A stretch of DNA of 64,000 nt from Pseudomonas sp. LBUM920 (GCF_003852315.1 NZ_CP027762.1:2895501-2959500), one strand, 5' to 3'. Shown: positions 9,098 to 17,875, counted from the stretch's first letter. Notes: generated by a model from the letters alone, not told the origin. Program-made: numbers and translations.

Positions 9098-9697
9098 ATG
9101 CACGCTCTGATCGTTGTTGCTCATCACGACCCGCAATCGCTCACCCACAGCCTCGCCGCGCAAGTGGCGGCAGGCTTGACTGCCGCCGGCCACACGTTCG
9201 AGATCGCCGACCTCGCCGCCGAAGGTTTCGACCCGCGCTACACCGCTGCCGACCACCGTGTGCACCGCACCCGAGCCACGCCCCCGGCCGACATCCTCGC
9301 TGAACAAGCACGCATCGACCGCGCCGACGCGCTGGTTATCGCCTTCCCGATTTATTGGTGGTCGCTGCCAGCCTTGCTCAAAGGCTGGATCGACCGCGTG
9401 TTCGTCAACGGCTGGGCCATCGACTACGGTCCCGATACGCCGGTGGTGAAGAAACTGCGGCACTTGCAGGTGCACCTGCTGGCCCTCGGCGCGGCGGATC
9501 ACAGTGCGTTCGACCGCCACGGGTACACCCAGGCGATGCGCACGCAAATTGACTACGGGATTTTTGATTATTGCGGTGCTCAGGTGGTGACGTCCGCGCT
9601 GCTGTTGGAATCCGAGAGCGGGGGGGCGCAAGCGCATTTACAGGCGGCGAAGGTCGTGGGGCAGGGCCTGTTTGAGGACGAAACCGTGGCCGGGTGA
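9098..9697 (+). CDS. Flavodoxin-fold NAD(P)H-dependent oxidoreductase (quinone-reductase type)
   Basis: A 199-residue soluble FMN-type enzyme of the NQO1/MdaB/KefF fold. The N-terminus MHALIVVAHHDPQSLTHSLA is the phosphate-binding strand-loop, and FPIYWWSLPALLKGWIDRV is the conserved quinone-reductase motif. The reaction is probably two-electron reduction of quinones or other electrophiles by NAD(P)H. GGGAG precedes the ATG. The divergent TetR gene suggests induction by an electrophilic compound. Confidence 0.85.
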   Translation: MHALIVVAHHDPQSLTHSLAAQVAAGLTAAGHTFEIADLAAEGFDPRYTAADHRVHRTRATPPADILAEQARIDRADALVIAFPIYWWSLPALLKGWIDRVFVNGWAIDYGPDTPVVKKLRHLQVHLLALGAADHSAFDRHGYTQAMRTQIDYGIFDYCGAQVVTSALLLESESGGAQAHLQAAKVVGQGLFEDETVAG

Positions 9698-9698
9698 T

Positions 9699-10088
9699 TC
9701 AGCCTTCGCGAAACAGGTCGTGGGCATCGAGCAAGCGGTAGGCAATCTCCGGGCGTTTTTCCATGCCGCGACGAATCGCTGCGGGAATTGATTGCCGGGT
9801 CTTGCGACACATGCCCGGCAGGTCGTCGATGACGATCTGAATCCCGCGCATGCTCTTGACCTCGGTGTGGCCCGGTGCGACGTGTACGCGGATGCCCAAT
9901 TGCTCGTACATCCGCTGTTGCATGTGTTCCAGGTCTTGCAGGCTTTTGAGGTCTTCGAGGCGCTCGAGCAGGCGTTTTTCTTCCTGGCGTGTCAGGTGAA
10001 GAATGCGCACGTCGGCGTCGGGCGCTTGCAGCAGTTGCTCGCGGTCGCAGACGCAGGCGCCGGGTGGGCAGGGCGGGCGAATCGTCAT
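9699..10088 (-). CDS. Conserved hypothetical protein with Cys-rich N-terminus
   Basis: About 129 residues, not recognised. The N-terminus has closely spaced cysteines (PPCPPGACVC) that could bind metal. The centre is a charged helix (about residues 28-65, QEEKRLLERLEDLKSLQDLE). The C-terminal half contains GIQIVIDDLPGMCRKTRQSI. There is no signal peptide or membrane segment. The ATG at 10088 has GGAGGG at proper spacing; an ATG two codons upstream is too close to that site. It converges on the oxidoreductase gene. Confidence 0.6.
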   Translation of the reverse strand: MTIRPPCPPGACVCDREQLLQAPDADVRILHLTRQEEKRLLERLEDLKSLQDLEHMQQRMYEQLGIRVHVAPGHTEVKSMRGIQIVIDDLPGMCRKTRQSIPAAIRRGMEKRPEIAYRLLDAHDLFREG

Positions 10089-10120
10089 GTGCATTCCCTC
10101 CCCATTCCGGCGCTGCTGCT

Positions 10121-11377
10121 TCAGTAGCTCAGTGCGACCCCAAGACTGCCCAAGGCCTTCCAGTACTCAGGGTAGGTCTTGGCCACGCAGTCCGGGTCTT
10201 GAATGCGGATTCCCGCGACCTTCAGCCCGGCCAGCGCAAAGCACATGGCAATGCGGTGGTCGGCATGGGTGTCGATCAGCGCGTTGCACGTGGTGCCGGC
10301 CAGTGCAGGGTCGCTGGCGACCAGCAGGTCGTCGCCTTCGATGGTGGCCAGGCCTGGGCGAATTTCGTTGAGGCCATCGTGCAGCGCCTGCACCCGGTCA
10401 CATTCCTTCACGCGCAGGTTGGCCAGTTCAGTGAAGCGCACCGGGGTGTTATTGAACGCGGCCAAGACTGCCAGGGTCGGGATCGCGTCCTGCATCTGCG
10501 AGCCGACCACGTTGGCCTGCATGTTCGGGAACTGGGCGATCACGGCCTGGGCCTTGGCGTCCGGCTGGGTGAAGTCCTGCGCCGCCACGCCGATGTCGAT
10601 GCGCCCGCCGGTCAACACTTCAGCGGCCCACAGGTACGTTGCAGCGGAGGCATCGGGTTCGATCAGGTAGTCATGGGCGGTGTAGCCGGTGGGGGCGACG
10701 CGCCAGGTGGTGTCGTCGACCACTTCGACCTGTGCGCCAAAGGCACGCATGCAGTCCAGGGTCAGGTCCACGTAGCCACGGGCGCCGATGTCCTTGCCGG
10801 TCAGCGCCACTTCAATCGGCGCTTCGCCGCAGGCGGCAAGCATGAGCAAGGCCGACACATACTGGCTGGACAAACCGCCGTCGATTTCAAAGCGTTTGGC
10901 CTGGACCTTGCCCACGCCGTGCACGGTCACCGGCGGGCAACCCGTGGGGCTGTCGACGCGGATGCCGTTCTGGCCAAGGGTGGCCAGCAGCGGGCCGATC
11001 GGGCGTTTTTGCATGTAGTCGTCGCCGTCCAGCACCACGGTGCCTTCGACCGTTGCCACGGCCGCCGTGAGAAACCGCATGGCGGTGCCGGCATTGCCGA
11101 GGAACAACGGCTGTGCGGGCAATTGCAGTTTGCCGGAGCCTGTGACCACGAAGGTGGTGTCATCCGGCTCATCGATGGTCACGCCCATCTGGCGCAGGGC
11201 CACCGACATGTGGCGGGTGTCATCGCTTTTCAGCGCGCCGCTCAAACGGCTGGTGCCCTTGGCCAGCGCCGCCAGCAACAGGGCGCGGTTGGTAATGGAT
11301 TTGGAGCCGGGAGGAGCGACCTTGCCGTTCAGGGGGAAATTGGGCGGTGTCACGGTCACGGTTTTCTGCGAACTCAA
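10121..11377 (-). CDS. aroA: 3-phosphoshikimate 1-carboxyvinyltransferase (stand-alone EPSP synthase)
   Basis: Joins shikimate 3-phosphate and phosphoenolpyruvate in the aromatic amino-acid pathway. The 418 residues cover both domains. Active-site pieces are PPGSKSITNRALLLAALAKG, GLSSQYVSALLM, MQDAIPT, LRVKECDRVQAL and HADHRIAMCFALAG. The PEP loop reads GNAGTAMRFL, with Phe where E. coli AroA has Pro101; changes at that Pro are known to alter glyphosate sensitivity. The likely start is TTG at 11377 after AGGAG; the first in-frame ATG (11455) adds an unrelated leader. Pseudomonads usually carry another EPSP synthase fused to prephenate dehydrogenase, so this is probably a second copy. Confidence 0.9.
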   Translation of the reverse strand: MSSQKTVTVTPPNFPLNGKVAPPGSKSITNRALLLAALAKGTSRLSGALKSDDTRHMSVALRQMGVTIDEPDDTTFVVTGSGKLQLPAQPLFLGNAGTAMRFLTAAVATVEGTVVLDGDDYMQKRPIGPLLATLGQNGIRVDSPTGCPPVTVHGVGKVQAKRFEIDGGLSSQYVSALLMLAACGEAPIEVALTGKDIGARGYVDLTLDCMRAFGAQVEVVDDTTWRVAPTGYTAHDYLIEPDASAATYLWAAEVLTGGRIDIGVAAQDFTQPDAKAQAVIAQFPNMQANVVGSQMQDAIPTLAVLAAFNNTPVRFTELANLRVKECDRVQALHDGLNEIRPGLATIEGDDLLVASDPALAGTTCNALIDTHADHRIAMCFALAGLKVAGIRIQDPDCVAKTYPEYWKALGSLGVALSY

Positions 11378-11666
11378 GGTACAAGGCTCCTGATCAAGGC
11401 AAGGTGGTGTGGAGTGGCCGACGGGCGGACCCGAATAATCAGCCAAACACGCCACGCTTGTCGAGCAGGGATCGTTGTACGGCGCGTATTACGGCGTGAT
11501 CAACTCGCGGACAGGGCGTGTAGCCTTACTGCCCTCAGCCGGGTAGGACAAACAACCCTTGCGTTGCAGGACAACGGCCTTTACGCCGCGAAACGGCGTC
11601 GCTGTACGAATGTTCCGAAAGAAGCATCGATTGGACAATAAAACCCACCACGGTAAGTTCGAGGCA

Positions 11667-11683
11667 CGCCCCATGACGGGGCG
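11667..11683. other. GC hairpin in the leader of the LPMO gene
   Basis: CGCCCC and GGGGCG form a 6-bp stem around ATGAC, nine bases before the AAGGAG of the next gene. It could be an attenuator or a terminator of upstream transcription. The T run after it is short. Confidence 0.35.
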
Positions 11684-11706
11684 CTTTCAATCAAGGAGTG
11701 AATGAA

Positions 11707-12336
11707 ATGAACAAACCTCAGACGCAACTTAGGCACGGCCGTGTCGTGACCCCCGCCAGCCGAGGCTCGGTGGCGGTAGAACGTGGGCTGCTGGGCAACT
11801 GGCAGGTCAATGAAATGGAAGGCGGCAAGAACTTCCCGGCACTCACCGCCGGGCCTTTCCCTGCGCCTTATCAAACCGATGATCAAAGCGTCACGCCGCC
11901 GGCCGACGGGCACATCCTGAGCGGCGGCAAAACCGATGAGCGCGATTGCATCAACTTCACCGATGAGGAGATGAGCAAAAAGCTCAACACCCCGTTCACT
12001 TGGCCATTGCTCAATGTCGAGGCCGGCCAGGTGTTCAAGGTGCAGTGGCAATACACCGCTGCCCACGTCACCCGGGGTTATCGCTGGCTCATCACCAAGG
12101 ATGGCTGGGACCCCAAGCAGCGCATCAGCCGCGCCCAGCTTGAGGCAAAACCATTCTTTGAAGACTTCTACACCCAGGTGCCGTATTACCAGCACGCCGA
12201 CGAAATGAAAGCCAGGGTCGAGCACCAGGTGACCTTGCCCAAGGGCAAAAAAGGCCGCCACGTGGTGGTGTTGATGTGGATCGTGGCCAACACCGGCAAC
12301 GCGTTCTATCAGGCGTTTGACCTGGACTTCAAATAA
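11707..12336 (+). CDS. AA10-family lytic polysaccharide monooxygenase-like protein without signal peptide
   Basis: A 209-residue chitin-binding/AA10-type protein. These copper enzymes oxidatively cleave chitin or cellulose using a brace formed by the mature N-terminal His and a second His. Here the candidate residues are His10 (LRHGRVVTPASRG) and His120 (QYTAAHVTRGYRW), with the C-terminal strand NAFYQAFDLDF. Unusually, no signal peptide precedes His10, only MNKPQTQLR. The ATG at 11707 sits eight bases after AAGGAG, and the frame is open for only three more codons upstream (a GTG), so no leader is missed. Another route of export or leader removal would be needed for activity. Confidence 0.85.
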   Translation: MNKPQTQLRHGRVVTPASRGSVAVERGLLGNWQVNEMEGGKNFPALTAGPFPAPYQTDDQSVTPPADGHILSGGKTDERDCINFTDEEMSKKLNTPFTWPLLNVEAGQVFKVQWQYTAAHVTRGYRWLITKDGWDPKQRISRAQLEAKPFFEDFYTQVPYYQHADEMKARVEHQVTLPKGKKGRHVVVLMWIVANTGNAFYQAFDLDFK

Positions 12337-12343
12337 GCCCGGC

Positions 12344-12898
12344 TCAGCGTTTGCTCAACCAGTAATCATGTAGCGCCCGCGCAGCCGGTTCGATTGCGCT
12401 GACCCGCTGTTGATGGGCGTTTACATCCAGGTCCGCCGGCAATTCGAAGTTGTCCTGCTCGGCGCACCAAGAAATTTTCTCCAGTTGCCCGGCCAGTTCG
12501 GCGGGCAATTCGGGCCAGTGGCCGATCGCGGCGCCACGGATATAGCCAAAGCACCATTCCTCCGCCAGGGTGACGACGTGGCCCTGATGCTCCGTGTCAT
12601 CAAAGCGAGCCTTGAAGCCTTGCGCGTCGGTTGCCAACTGCGCGGCCAGGGTATTCATATGGCGCACGCACAGTTCGAGAAAACGTTGGGCCTCCTCCAC
12701 ACTTTCCCAGTCCGGGTTCTGCCCACCCCAGATCGCCGGAAACCACTCAGCGACGTCCACTTGTGCCGGGCTTGAGACCAGCGCAGTGAAGTAGCCGTCG
12801 AGTTCGGCCAGGTTCAGCACCGAGTGATCGTCACCGTACTTGAGCAGGGTTTCGTCGATGAATTCGAAATCGGCGGGGGCGAGGGGTTGGGCGTGCAT
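12344..12898 (-). CDS. UPF0149/YecA-family protein
   Basis: A 184-residue soluble protein of the YgfB/YecA family. Conserved pieces are AELDGYFTALVSSPAQVDVA, EWFPAIWGG and the central EWCFGYIRGA. The C-terminal SEC-C-like zinc motif of longer YecA members is absent. Function unknown; the fold is all-helical in characterised relatives. It is tail to tail with the LPMO gene, seven bases apart, and may be cotranscribed from the left-running CLC promoter region. Confidence 0.8.
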   Translation of the reverse strand: MHAQPLAPADFEFIDETLLKYGDDHSVLNLAELDGYFTALVSSPAQVDVAEWFPAIWGGQNPDWESVEEAQRFLELCVRHMNTLAAQLATDAQGFKARFDDTEHQGHVVTLAEEWCFGYIRGAAIGHWPELPAELAGQLEKISWCAEQDNFELPADLDVNAHQQRVSAIEPAARALHDYWLSKR

Positions 12899-12958
12899 GG
12901 CAATTCCTTTGAGCGTCGAGCGCCGCTGCGGGGCGGCTTAAAGCGCGAAGGATGGCGC

Positions 12959-14227
12959 TTAGGCCGGCTTTTTTCCAGCGTTTTCCCAGCGCACAAGCAG
13001 TTTGCTCACGCACATCGAACCCACCACCGCCAGGATGATCGGCACCAGAAAGTCATGGTCGATCCGGGTAAATTCCGCCACCAGCACAATCGCCGTCAGC
13101 GGCATGCTCATGCTCGCCGCCAGGAACGCCGCTGCGCCGATGATCGCAAACGCGCCCAGCGGCACGCCGGGCCACGCCAGGCTCCAGGCGCCGCCGAGGA
13201 TGATCGCCAGCAACGCGCCATTGGCCAGGGCCGGGGTCAGCAGCCCGCCTTCGGCCCCGGCGCGCAGGCTGCTGGTCGTGATCAGCACTTTGACCAGCAG
13301 CAGGATGGCGGCCAGGCCGATTGTCAGCTCATTGTCGAAACCCAGTTGCGCCGGGCCCTTGCCGTTGCCGAGGATCTGCGGCAGCAGCATGGCCAACCCA
13401 CCGATGAGGGTAAAGTTGATCAACGCCAGCACCGGCAAACGCCAGCCGCGCGCGGCGTTCGCCCTGGCGGCGCCGGTAACGCGGCTGAAAGCGTAGGCCG
13501 CCACGCCAAACACCGGGCCACACACCACGGCCCAGGCGATCAACGCCGGGCTCAGCAGAAAATGCGGCACCACGTATTGCGACTCTGCGCCAAGGCCGAT
13601 CCACGCCACCGCGGCCCCAATCGCCGACGTTGCCAGCGCAATCACCGCTGCTGGCCAGCTGAATGTGCCGACCAGCACTTCCAGCACAAACACCGCGCCG
13701 CCCAACGGCACGTTGTACACCGCCGCCAGGCCCGCACCCGCGCCGCAGGCTACGATCAGCCGATGCATCGACGGTTCCAGTCGCGCACGCTGCGATAACC
13801 ATGTCGCCGCCAGTGCGCCGACTTCACGCGGCGCCACTTCACGCCCCAGCGGCGAGCCGAGGGCCACGGTGATGATTTGCAGGATGGCGTGGGCGAGGGT
13901 GGTCTTGGGCGGCATGATCGGCATCTTTTCGCCAACCGCTTGCTTGATGCTCACCAGCGGGCGGCCGTAGCGATAAATCGCCCACCAGCCCACACCCGCA
14001 ACGAGGCCGCAAATGACCAAAACCAGTAACCGACGCTGTGGCGCGGCGGCGGTCACGCCCCACAGAAAGGTTTCATGGCTGACCAGGCTGTCGAGGCTGT
14101 ACCCGTACGCCAGGTGCTGGATGCCGTGCAGCAGCAACGCCAGGAGCATCCCGCCAAGCCCGGCGCCGATGCCAGTCAGCACGACCACCAGGGCCAGAAT
14201 CAACGATGAGCGAAACGTGGTCGGCAT
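12959..14227 (-). CDS. CLC-family chloride channel/transporter
   Basis: A 422-residue inner-membrane protein with about ten to twelve hydrophobic segments. The filter motif GREVAP (in GSPLGREVAPREVGA) contains the gating glutamate, and AGGLLTPALANG matches the GxFxP region. The first signature, normally GSGIP, is replaced by PLVSIKQAVGEK, so this is a divergent branch like several proteobacterial CLC homologues. Whether it is a Cl-/H+ exchanger or a channel for another anion cannot be decided. Confidence 0.85.
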   Translation of the reverse strand: MPTTFRSSLILALVVVLTGIGAGLGGMLLALLLHGIQHLAYGYSLDSLVSHETFLWGVTAAAPQRRLLVLVICGLVAGVGWWAIYRYGRPLVSIKQAVGEKMPIMPPKTTLAHAILQIITVALGSPLGREVAPREVGALAATWLSQRARLEPSMHRLIVACGAGAGLAAVYNVPLGGAVFVLEVLVGTFSWPAAVIALATSAIGAAVAWIGLGAESQYVVPHFLLSPALIAWAVVCGPVFGVAAYAFSRVTGAARANAARGWRLPVLALINFTLIGGLAMLLPQILGNGKGPAQLGFDNELTIGLAAILLLVKVLITTSSLRAGAEGGLLTPALANGALLAIILGGAWSLAWPGVPLGAFAIIGAAAFLAASMSMPLTAIVLVAEFTRIDHDFLVPIILAVVGSMCVSKLLVRWENAGKKPA

Positions 14228-14419
14228 AGACGGCTCCAGGAAGTGGCCCAGATTGTATAGCCGATAAAGTCGCGTTCCCGGGTGAAATGTATCGGCAGGC
14301 CATGAACCGCGTCCTCACAACATTTCATTACGTTTGCCAGTCCCGTTTTTGGCCGATGCGCCGCCGCGCTCCCTTGTTATAGTTCGGCCCTTATCACTCG
14401 CCAGTCAGGGATCACTGCC

Positions 14420-15232
14420 ATGTCCGAATACCAAGCTTTCGTCGTCGAACTCACCGGCAACGTTGCCCATGTGCAGATCAATCGCCCGGAAAAGATCAAC
14501 GCGATGAACGCGGCGTTCTGGACCGAAATCATCGACATCTTCCAGTGGGTCGAGGACACCGACGCCGTGCGCGCCGTGGTACTCAGCGGCGCCGGCAAGC
14601 ATTTTTCTTCCGGCATCGACCTGATGCTGCTGGCCTCGGTGGCCAACGAATTCGGCAAGGACGTGGGCCGCAATGCGCGCTTGTTGCGCCGCAAAATCCT
14701 CGAGCTGCAAGCCTCGTTCAACGCCGTCGACCATTGCCGCAAACCGGTGCTGGCGGCGATCCACGGCTACTGCATCGGCGGCGCCATCGACTTGATCAGT
14801 GCCTGCGACATGCGCTACGCCGCTGAAGACGCGCAGTTCTCGATCAAGGAAATCGACATCGGCATGGCCGCCGACGTGGGCACCTTGCAGCGCCTGCCAC
14901 GCATTGTCGGCGACGGCATGCTGCGTGAACTGGCTTACACCGGCCGCCAGTTCGGTGCTGAGGAAGCGCGCAGCATCGGCCTGGTCAATCGCGTGTATGC
15001 GGACTATGCAAGCCTGTTGGCCGGCGTCATGGACATTGCCCAGCAAATCGCCGCCAAGTCGCCGATTGCCGTGACCGGCACCAAGGCGATGATCAGCTAC
15101 ATGCGTGACCACACGGTCAATGATGGTTTGGAATACGTTGCCACCTGGAACTCGGCTATGTTGCAATCCAACGACCTGCGCGTGGCCATCGCGGCCCATA
15201 TGAGTAAGCAGAAACCCGAATTCGTGGATTGA
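14420..15232 (+). CDS. Crotonase-family protein, dienoyl-CoA isomerase type
   Basis: A 270-residue enoyl-CoA hydratase/isomerase homologue. The CoA oxyanion-hole pieces are SGAGKHFSSGIDL and AAIHGYCIGGAIDL. The acidic pair lies in FSIKEIDIGMAADVGTLQRL, whose AADVGTLQRL string is typical of delta3,5-delta2,4-dienoyl-CoA isomerase (ECH1), an auxiliary enzyme for beta-oxidation of unsaturated fatty acids. No other beta-oxidation gene is adjacent. nudC begins six bases after its stop, so the two are probably cotranscribed. Confidence 0.85.
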   Translation: MSEYQAFVVELTGNVAHVQINRPEKINAMNAAFWTEIIDIFQWVEDTDAVRAVVLSGAGKHFSSGIDLMLLASVANEFGKDVGRNARLLRRKILELQASFNAVDHCRKPVLAAIHGYCIGGAIDLISACDMRYAAEDAQFSIKEIDIGMAADVGTLQRLPRIVGDGMLRELAYTGRQFGAEEARSIGLVNRVYADYASLLAGVMDIAQQIAAKSPIAVTGTKAMISYMRDHTVNDGLEYVATWNSAMLQSNDLRVAIAAHMSKQKPEFVD

Positions 15233-15237
15233 CCGAC

Positions 15238-16071
15238 ATGACCCCAGGCTGGATTACCACAACGCTGCTGGACAACGACGCCCCCGGTGGCTGGGCCGTC
15301 GCCCGCAGCCGCGAAGGCTTTTTGCATGACACCAACGGCCCGCTGTTCCCGCGCGAATGGCTCAAGCGCCAGGACCTGTCGGTGTTCGCCGAACACGGCA
15401 TCGGCCACCTCGACGGTGAGCCGGTGTACTTGCTGGAACTGAACTCGGCGAGTGACGTGCCGGGCTGCAGCTGGCAAGGTTTGCGCGCTTTCATGCTGCA
15501 GGGCGATCACACGTTGTACAAAGTGCTCGGCTACGCCGCGCAGATCGGCACCTGGGCGCGCGAGCACCGGTTTTGCGGCAGCTGCGGCCAGGCCATGGTC
15601 CAGGTGCCGCGTGAGCGTGCGATGCATTGCCCGGCCTGCGACCTGCGCAGTTACCCGCGCATTTCGCCGAGCATGATTGTGCTGGTGACCCGAGGCGACG
15701 AGATTCTGCTGGCGCGTTCGCCGCGTTTTGTCACGGGCGTCTACAGCACCCTGGCCGGGTTCGCCGAGCCGGGTGAGTCGGCCGAAGACTGCCTGATCCG
15801 CGAGGTGCGCGAGGAAGTGCAGGTGGAGGTCAAGAATATCCAGTACATGGGCAGCCAATGCTGGCCGTTCCCGCATTCGATGATGCTCGGCTTCCATGCC
15901 GAATATGCCGGTGGCGACATCGTGCCCCAAGCTGACGAGATCGAGGACGCGCAATGGTTCAACATCCACGACCTGCCGCCGCTGCCGGCGTCACGTTCGA
16001 TTGCGCGTTACCTGATCGACCTCTACCTGGCGCGTCGTTTAGGCCACGCTGAACCAGTGTTGCCAGGCTAG
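15238..16071 (+). CDS. nudC: NAD+/NADH pyrophosphatase, also RNA deNADding enzyme (NudC)
   Basis: A 277-residue Nudix hydrolase that cleaves NAD(H), and NAD caps on RNA, to NMN plus AMP. It has the zinc ribbon (CGSCGQAM and CPACDLRSYPRISPS), the Nudix box (GFAEPGESAEDCLIREVREE) and the NADH-specific array downstream, here SQCWPFPHSMMLGF. The usual array is SQPWPFPxS, so the Pro has become Cys. The ATG at 15238 lies just after the crotonase stop. Its end overlaps the convergent TSUP gene by 33 bp. Confidence 0.93.
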   Translation: MTPGWITTTLLDNDAPGGWAVARSREGFLHDTNGPLFPREWLKRQDLSVFAEHGIGHLDGEPVYLLELNSASDVPGCSWQGLRAFMLQGDHTLYKVLGYAAQIGTWAREHRFCGSCGQAMVQVPRERAMHCPACDLRSYPRISPSMIVLVTRGDEILLARSPRFVTGVYSTLAGFAEPGESAEDCLIREVREEVQVEVKNIQYMGSQCWPFPHSMMLGFHAEYAGGDIVPQADEIEDAQWFNIHDLPPLPASRSIARYLIDLYLARRLGHAEPVLPG

Positions 16072-16818
16072 ACGCACGGTCAGGCCGAGGACCACGGTGA
16101 TAAACACCGGGCGAATGAATTTGGCGCCGCCGCTGATCGCGCTGCGTGCGCCAAAGAATGCGCCGCACATTACCGAAAAGCCCATCGCCAGGCCGACGAT
16201 CCAGTCCACCGAGCCGTTGAAGATGAACACCGACAGCGCCGCCGCGTTGCTGACGAAGTTCATGCTGCGCGCGACGCCGCTGGCCTTTACCAGGTCGATG
16301 GGGTGCAGCAGCATCGTGCTGACCGTCCAGAACGCGCCGGTGCCGGGGCCGGCCACGCCGTCGTAGAAGCCCAGGCCAAAGCCCTGGGTGGATTGCCACT
16401 TCTTCTTGATCGGCGCGTCGGCATCCAGCGGCGCCTTGGGCGTACCGCCAAACAGCAGGTACACACCGCAGCCGAATACGATCACCGGGAGCATTTTGTT
16501 CAGGGTTTCGGCCGGCAGGTAGTGCGCGACGACCGCACCGGCCAGCGCGCCGATCAACGTGCCGACGATGGCATGCACCCACTGACGGGGATGAAAAAGT
16601 TTGCGCCGGTAGAAGGTGAAGCTGGCGGTGGCCGAGCCGAAGGTGGAACTGAGTTTATTGGTGCCCAGCACCAGGTGGGGCGGCATGCCGGCGGTCAGCA
16701 GGGCGGGCGTGGTGAGCAGCCCGCCGCCGCCGGCGATGGCATCGATGAAGCCGGCGATAAAGGCCACGATGGCCAGGATGGCGAGGGTGGTGAGGTCGAC
16801 GCTGAGTTCGAAGGGCAT
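16039..16818 (-). CDS. TSUP (TauE/SafE) family inner-membrane permease
   Basis: A 259-residue protein with about eight transmembrane segments. It shows the duplicated TSUP signature: FIAGFIDAIAGGGGLLTTPA near the N-terminus and GFGLGFYDGVAGPGTGAFW in the second half. Family members export sulfite, sulfoacetate or related anions, or import some organic acids. The substrate here is unknown. The gene stands alone, with a REP hairpin upstream of its promoter side. Confidence 0.88.
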   Translation of the reverse strand: MPFELSVDLTTLAILAIVAFIAGFIDAIAGGGGLLTTPALLTAGMPPHLVLGTNKLSSTFGSATASFTFYRRKLFHPRQWVHAIVGTLIGALAGAVVAHYLPAETLNKMLPVIVFGCGVYLLFGGTPKAPLDADAPIKKKWQSTQGFGLGFYDGVAGPGTGAFWTVSTMLLHPIDLVKASGVARSMNFVSNAAALSVFIFNGSVDWIVGLAMGFSVMCGAFFGARSAISGGAKFIRPVFITVVLGLTVRLAWQHWFSVA

Positions 16819-16904
16819 GGGCAGGGCTTATTATTGGCAGGGCACAGCGAAGGGGCTGCACCAAAGGCCCGCATCTTACCTGTCAGATCAACAGAGAGCC
16901 AAAT

Positions 16905-16992
16905 GTGGGAGCGGGCTTGCTCGCGAAGGCGGCATGGTCAGTCAATATATCTGTGACTGATCCACCGCTTTCGCGAGCAAGCCCGCTCCCAC
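16905..16992. repeat. REP doublet (GTGGGAGCGGGCTTGCTCGCGAA type)
   Basis: Two inverted REP units face each other with about 35 bp between them, and the whole can fold into a long hairpin. It lies between pcs and the TSUP permease gene. Confidence 0.92.
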
Positions 16993-17006
16993 AGGTTTAA
17001 CCGCGA

Positions 17007-17726
17007 TCAACCGTGACGCTTGTCCAGCCACTCCAGCGCTGTGCGCCACACACAAATGCCGAGGAAATACGCCGACATCAGCGACCACAACCCGAACGTC
17101 CATGGGTTGGTATTCGGGTAGTCCACCACCATCAAAAAGCTGCACAGCAACCAGATCGTGGTCACGGCAATGTTGATCGGCATAAAGCGCTTGACCCGGA
17201 ACGGGTGCAAAAACTTCATCGGCGTCACGGTCAGCAGCGCCAGGCCAATCACCGTCAGCAAGGTGACCCAGGCGTCCGGCTGGATGATGTACACGCACAG
17301 GGCAACCACGTTCCAGGCGGCGGGGAAGCCGACGAAGTAGTTGTCCTTGCTCTTCATGTTCACATTGCAGAAGCAGAACAGCGACGACACCAGAATCACC
17401 GACACCGTAAACAGGTGAGTGAAGTCGGGCAGGTCGATATAGCGGTAGATGAACAACGCCGGAATAAACACATACGTCAGGTAATCAATCACCAGGTCCA
17501 GCACCGAGCCATCGAAGCTTGGCAATACCGTGCTGACATTCACTCGTCGGGCCAGGGAGCCGTCTACGCCATCGACTACCAGTGCCAGGCCCAGCCAGAG
17601 CAGGCAAGCCTTGGGTGAGTTTTCCAGCAGCGCAAGCGTGGCCAGAAAGGCCAGCACGACGCCGGTGGCGGTAAAGCCGTGGGCGCCCCAGGCTTTGAGT
17701 CTGGCTACATGCAGGGTCGATATCAC
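17007..17726 (-). CDS. pcs: Phosphatidylcholine synthase
   Basis: An inner-membrane enzyme that condenses CDP-diacylglycerol with choline to phosphatidylcholine and CMP. The 239 residues hold about eight hydrophobic segments and the CDP-alcohol phosphotransferase signature DG(x)2AR(x)8G(x)3D(x)3D, seen as DGVDGSLARR followed by FDGSVLDLVID. The length and the MKSKDNYFVGFPAAWN region fit bacterial Pcs. The start is a GTG preceded by GGAG. Phosphatidylcholine made this way depends on external choline. Confidence 0.9.
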   Translation of the reverse strand: MISTLHVARLKAWGAHGFTATGVVLAFLATLALLENSPKACLLWLGLALVVDGVDGSLARRVNVSTVLPSFDGSVLDLVIDYLTYVFIPALFIYRYIDLPDFTHLFTVSVILVSSLFCFCNVNMKSKDNYFVGFPAAWNVVALCVYIIQPDAWVTLLTVIGLALLTVTPMKFLHPFRVKRFMPINIAVTTIWLLCSFLMVVDYPNTNPWTFGLWSLMSAYFLGICVWRTALEWLDKRHG

Positions 17727-17875
17727 GGGCGTTTCTCCAAAAGGTCAAACAGGGCAGCCGACAACGTAACGCCGTCGAGTCTGGCCGGGGAATGCAGGTA
17801 TCGACCGGGAAGGGGGGGATAAGGTTCACCACCCCGGTGTATCACTTAGCGTAGCAAGCGCAGCACGTTTCGGCA

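Noticed and set aside
9989..11641. A 550-codon open frame antisense to aroA
   Set aside because: aroA has all EPSP synthase motifs; the antisense product is low-complexity Gly/His/Gln-rich with no family.
12824..13798. A 324-codon open frame antisense to the CLC gene
   Set aside because: Arg/His/Gln-rich product without any domain; the CLC gene opposite it is well supported.
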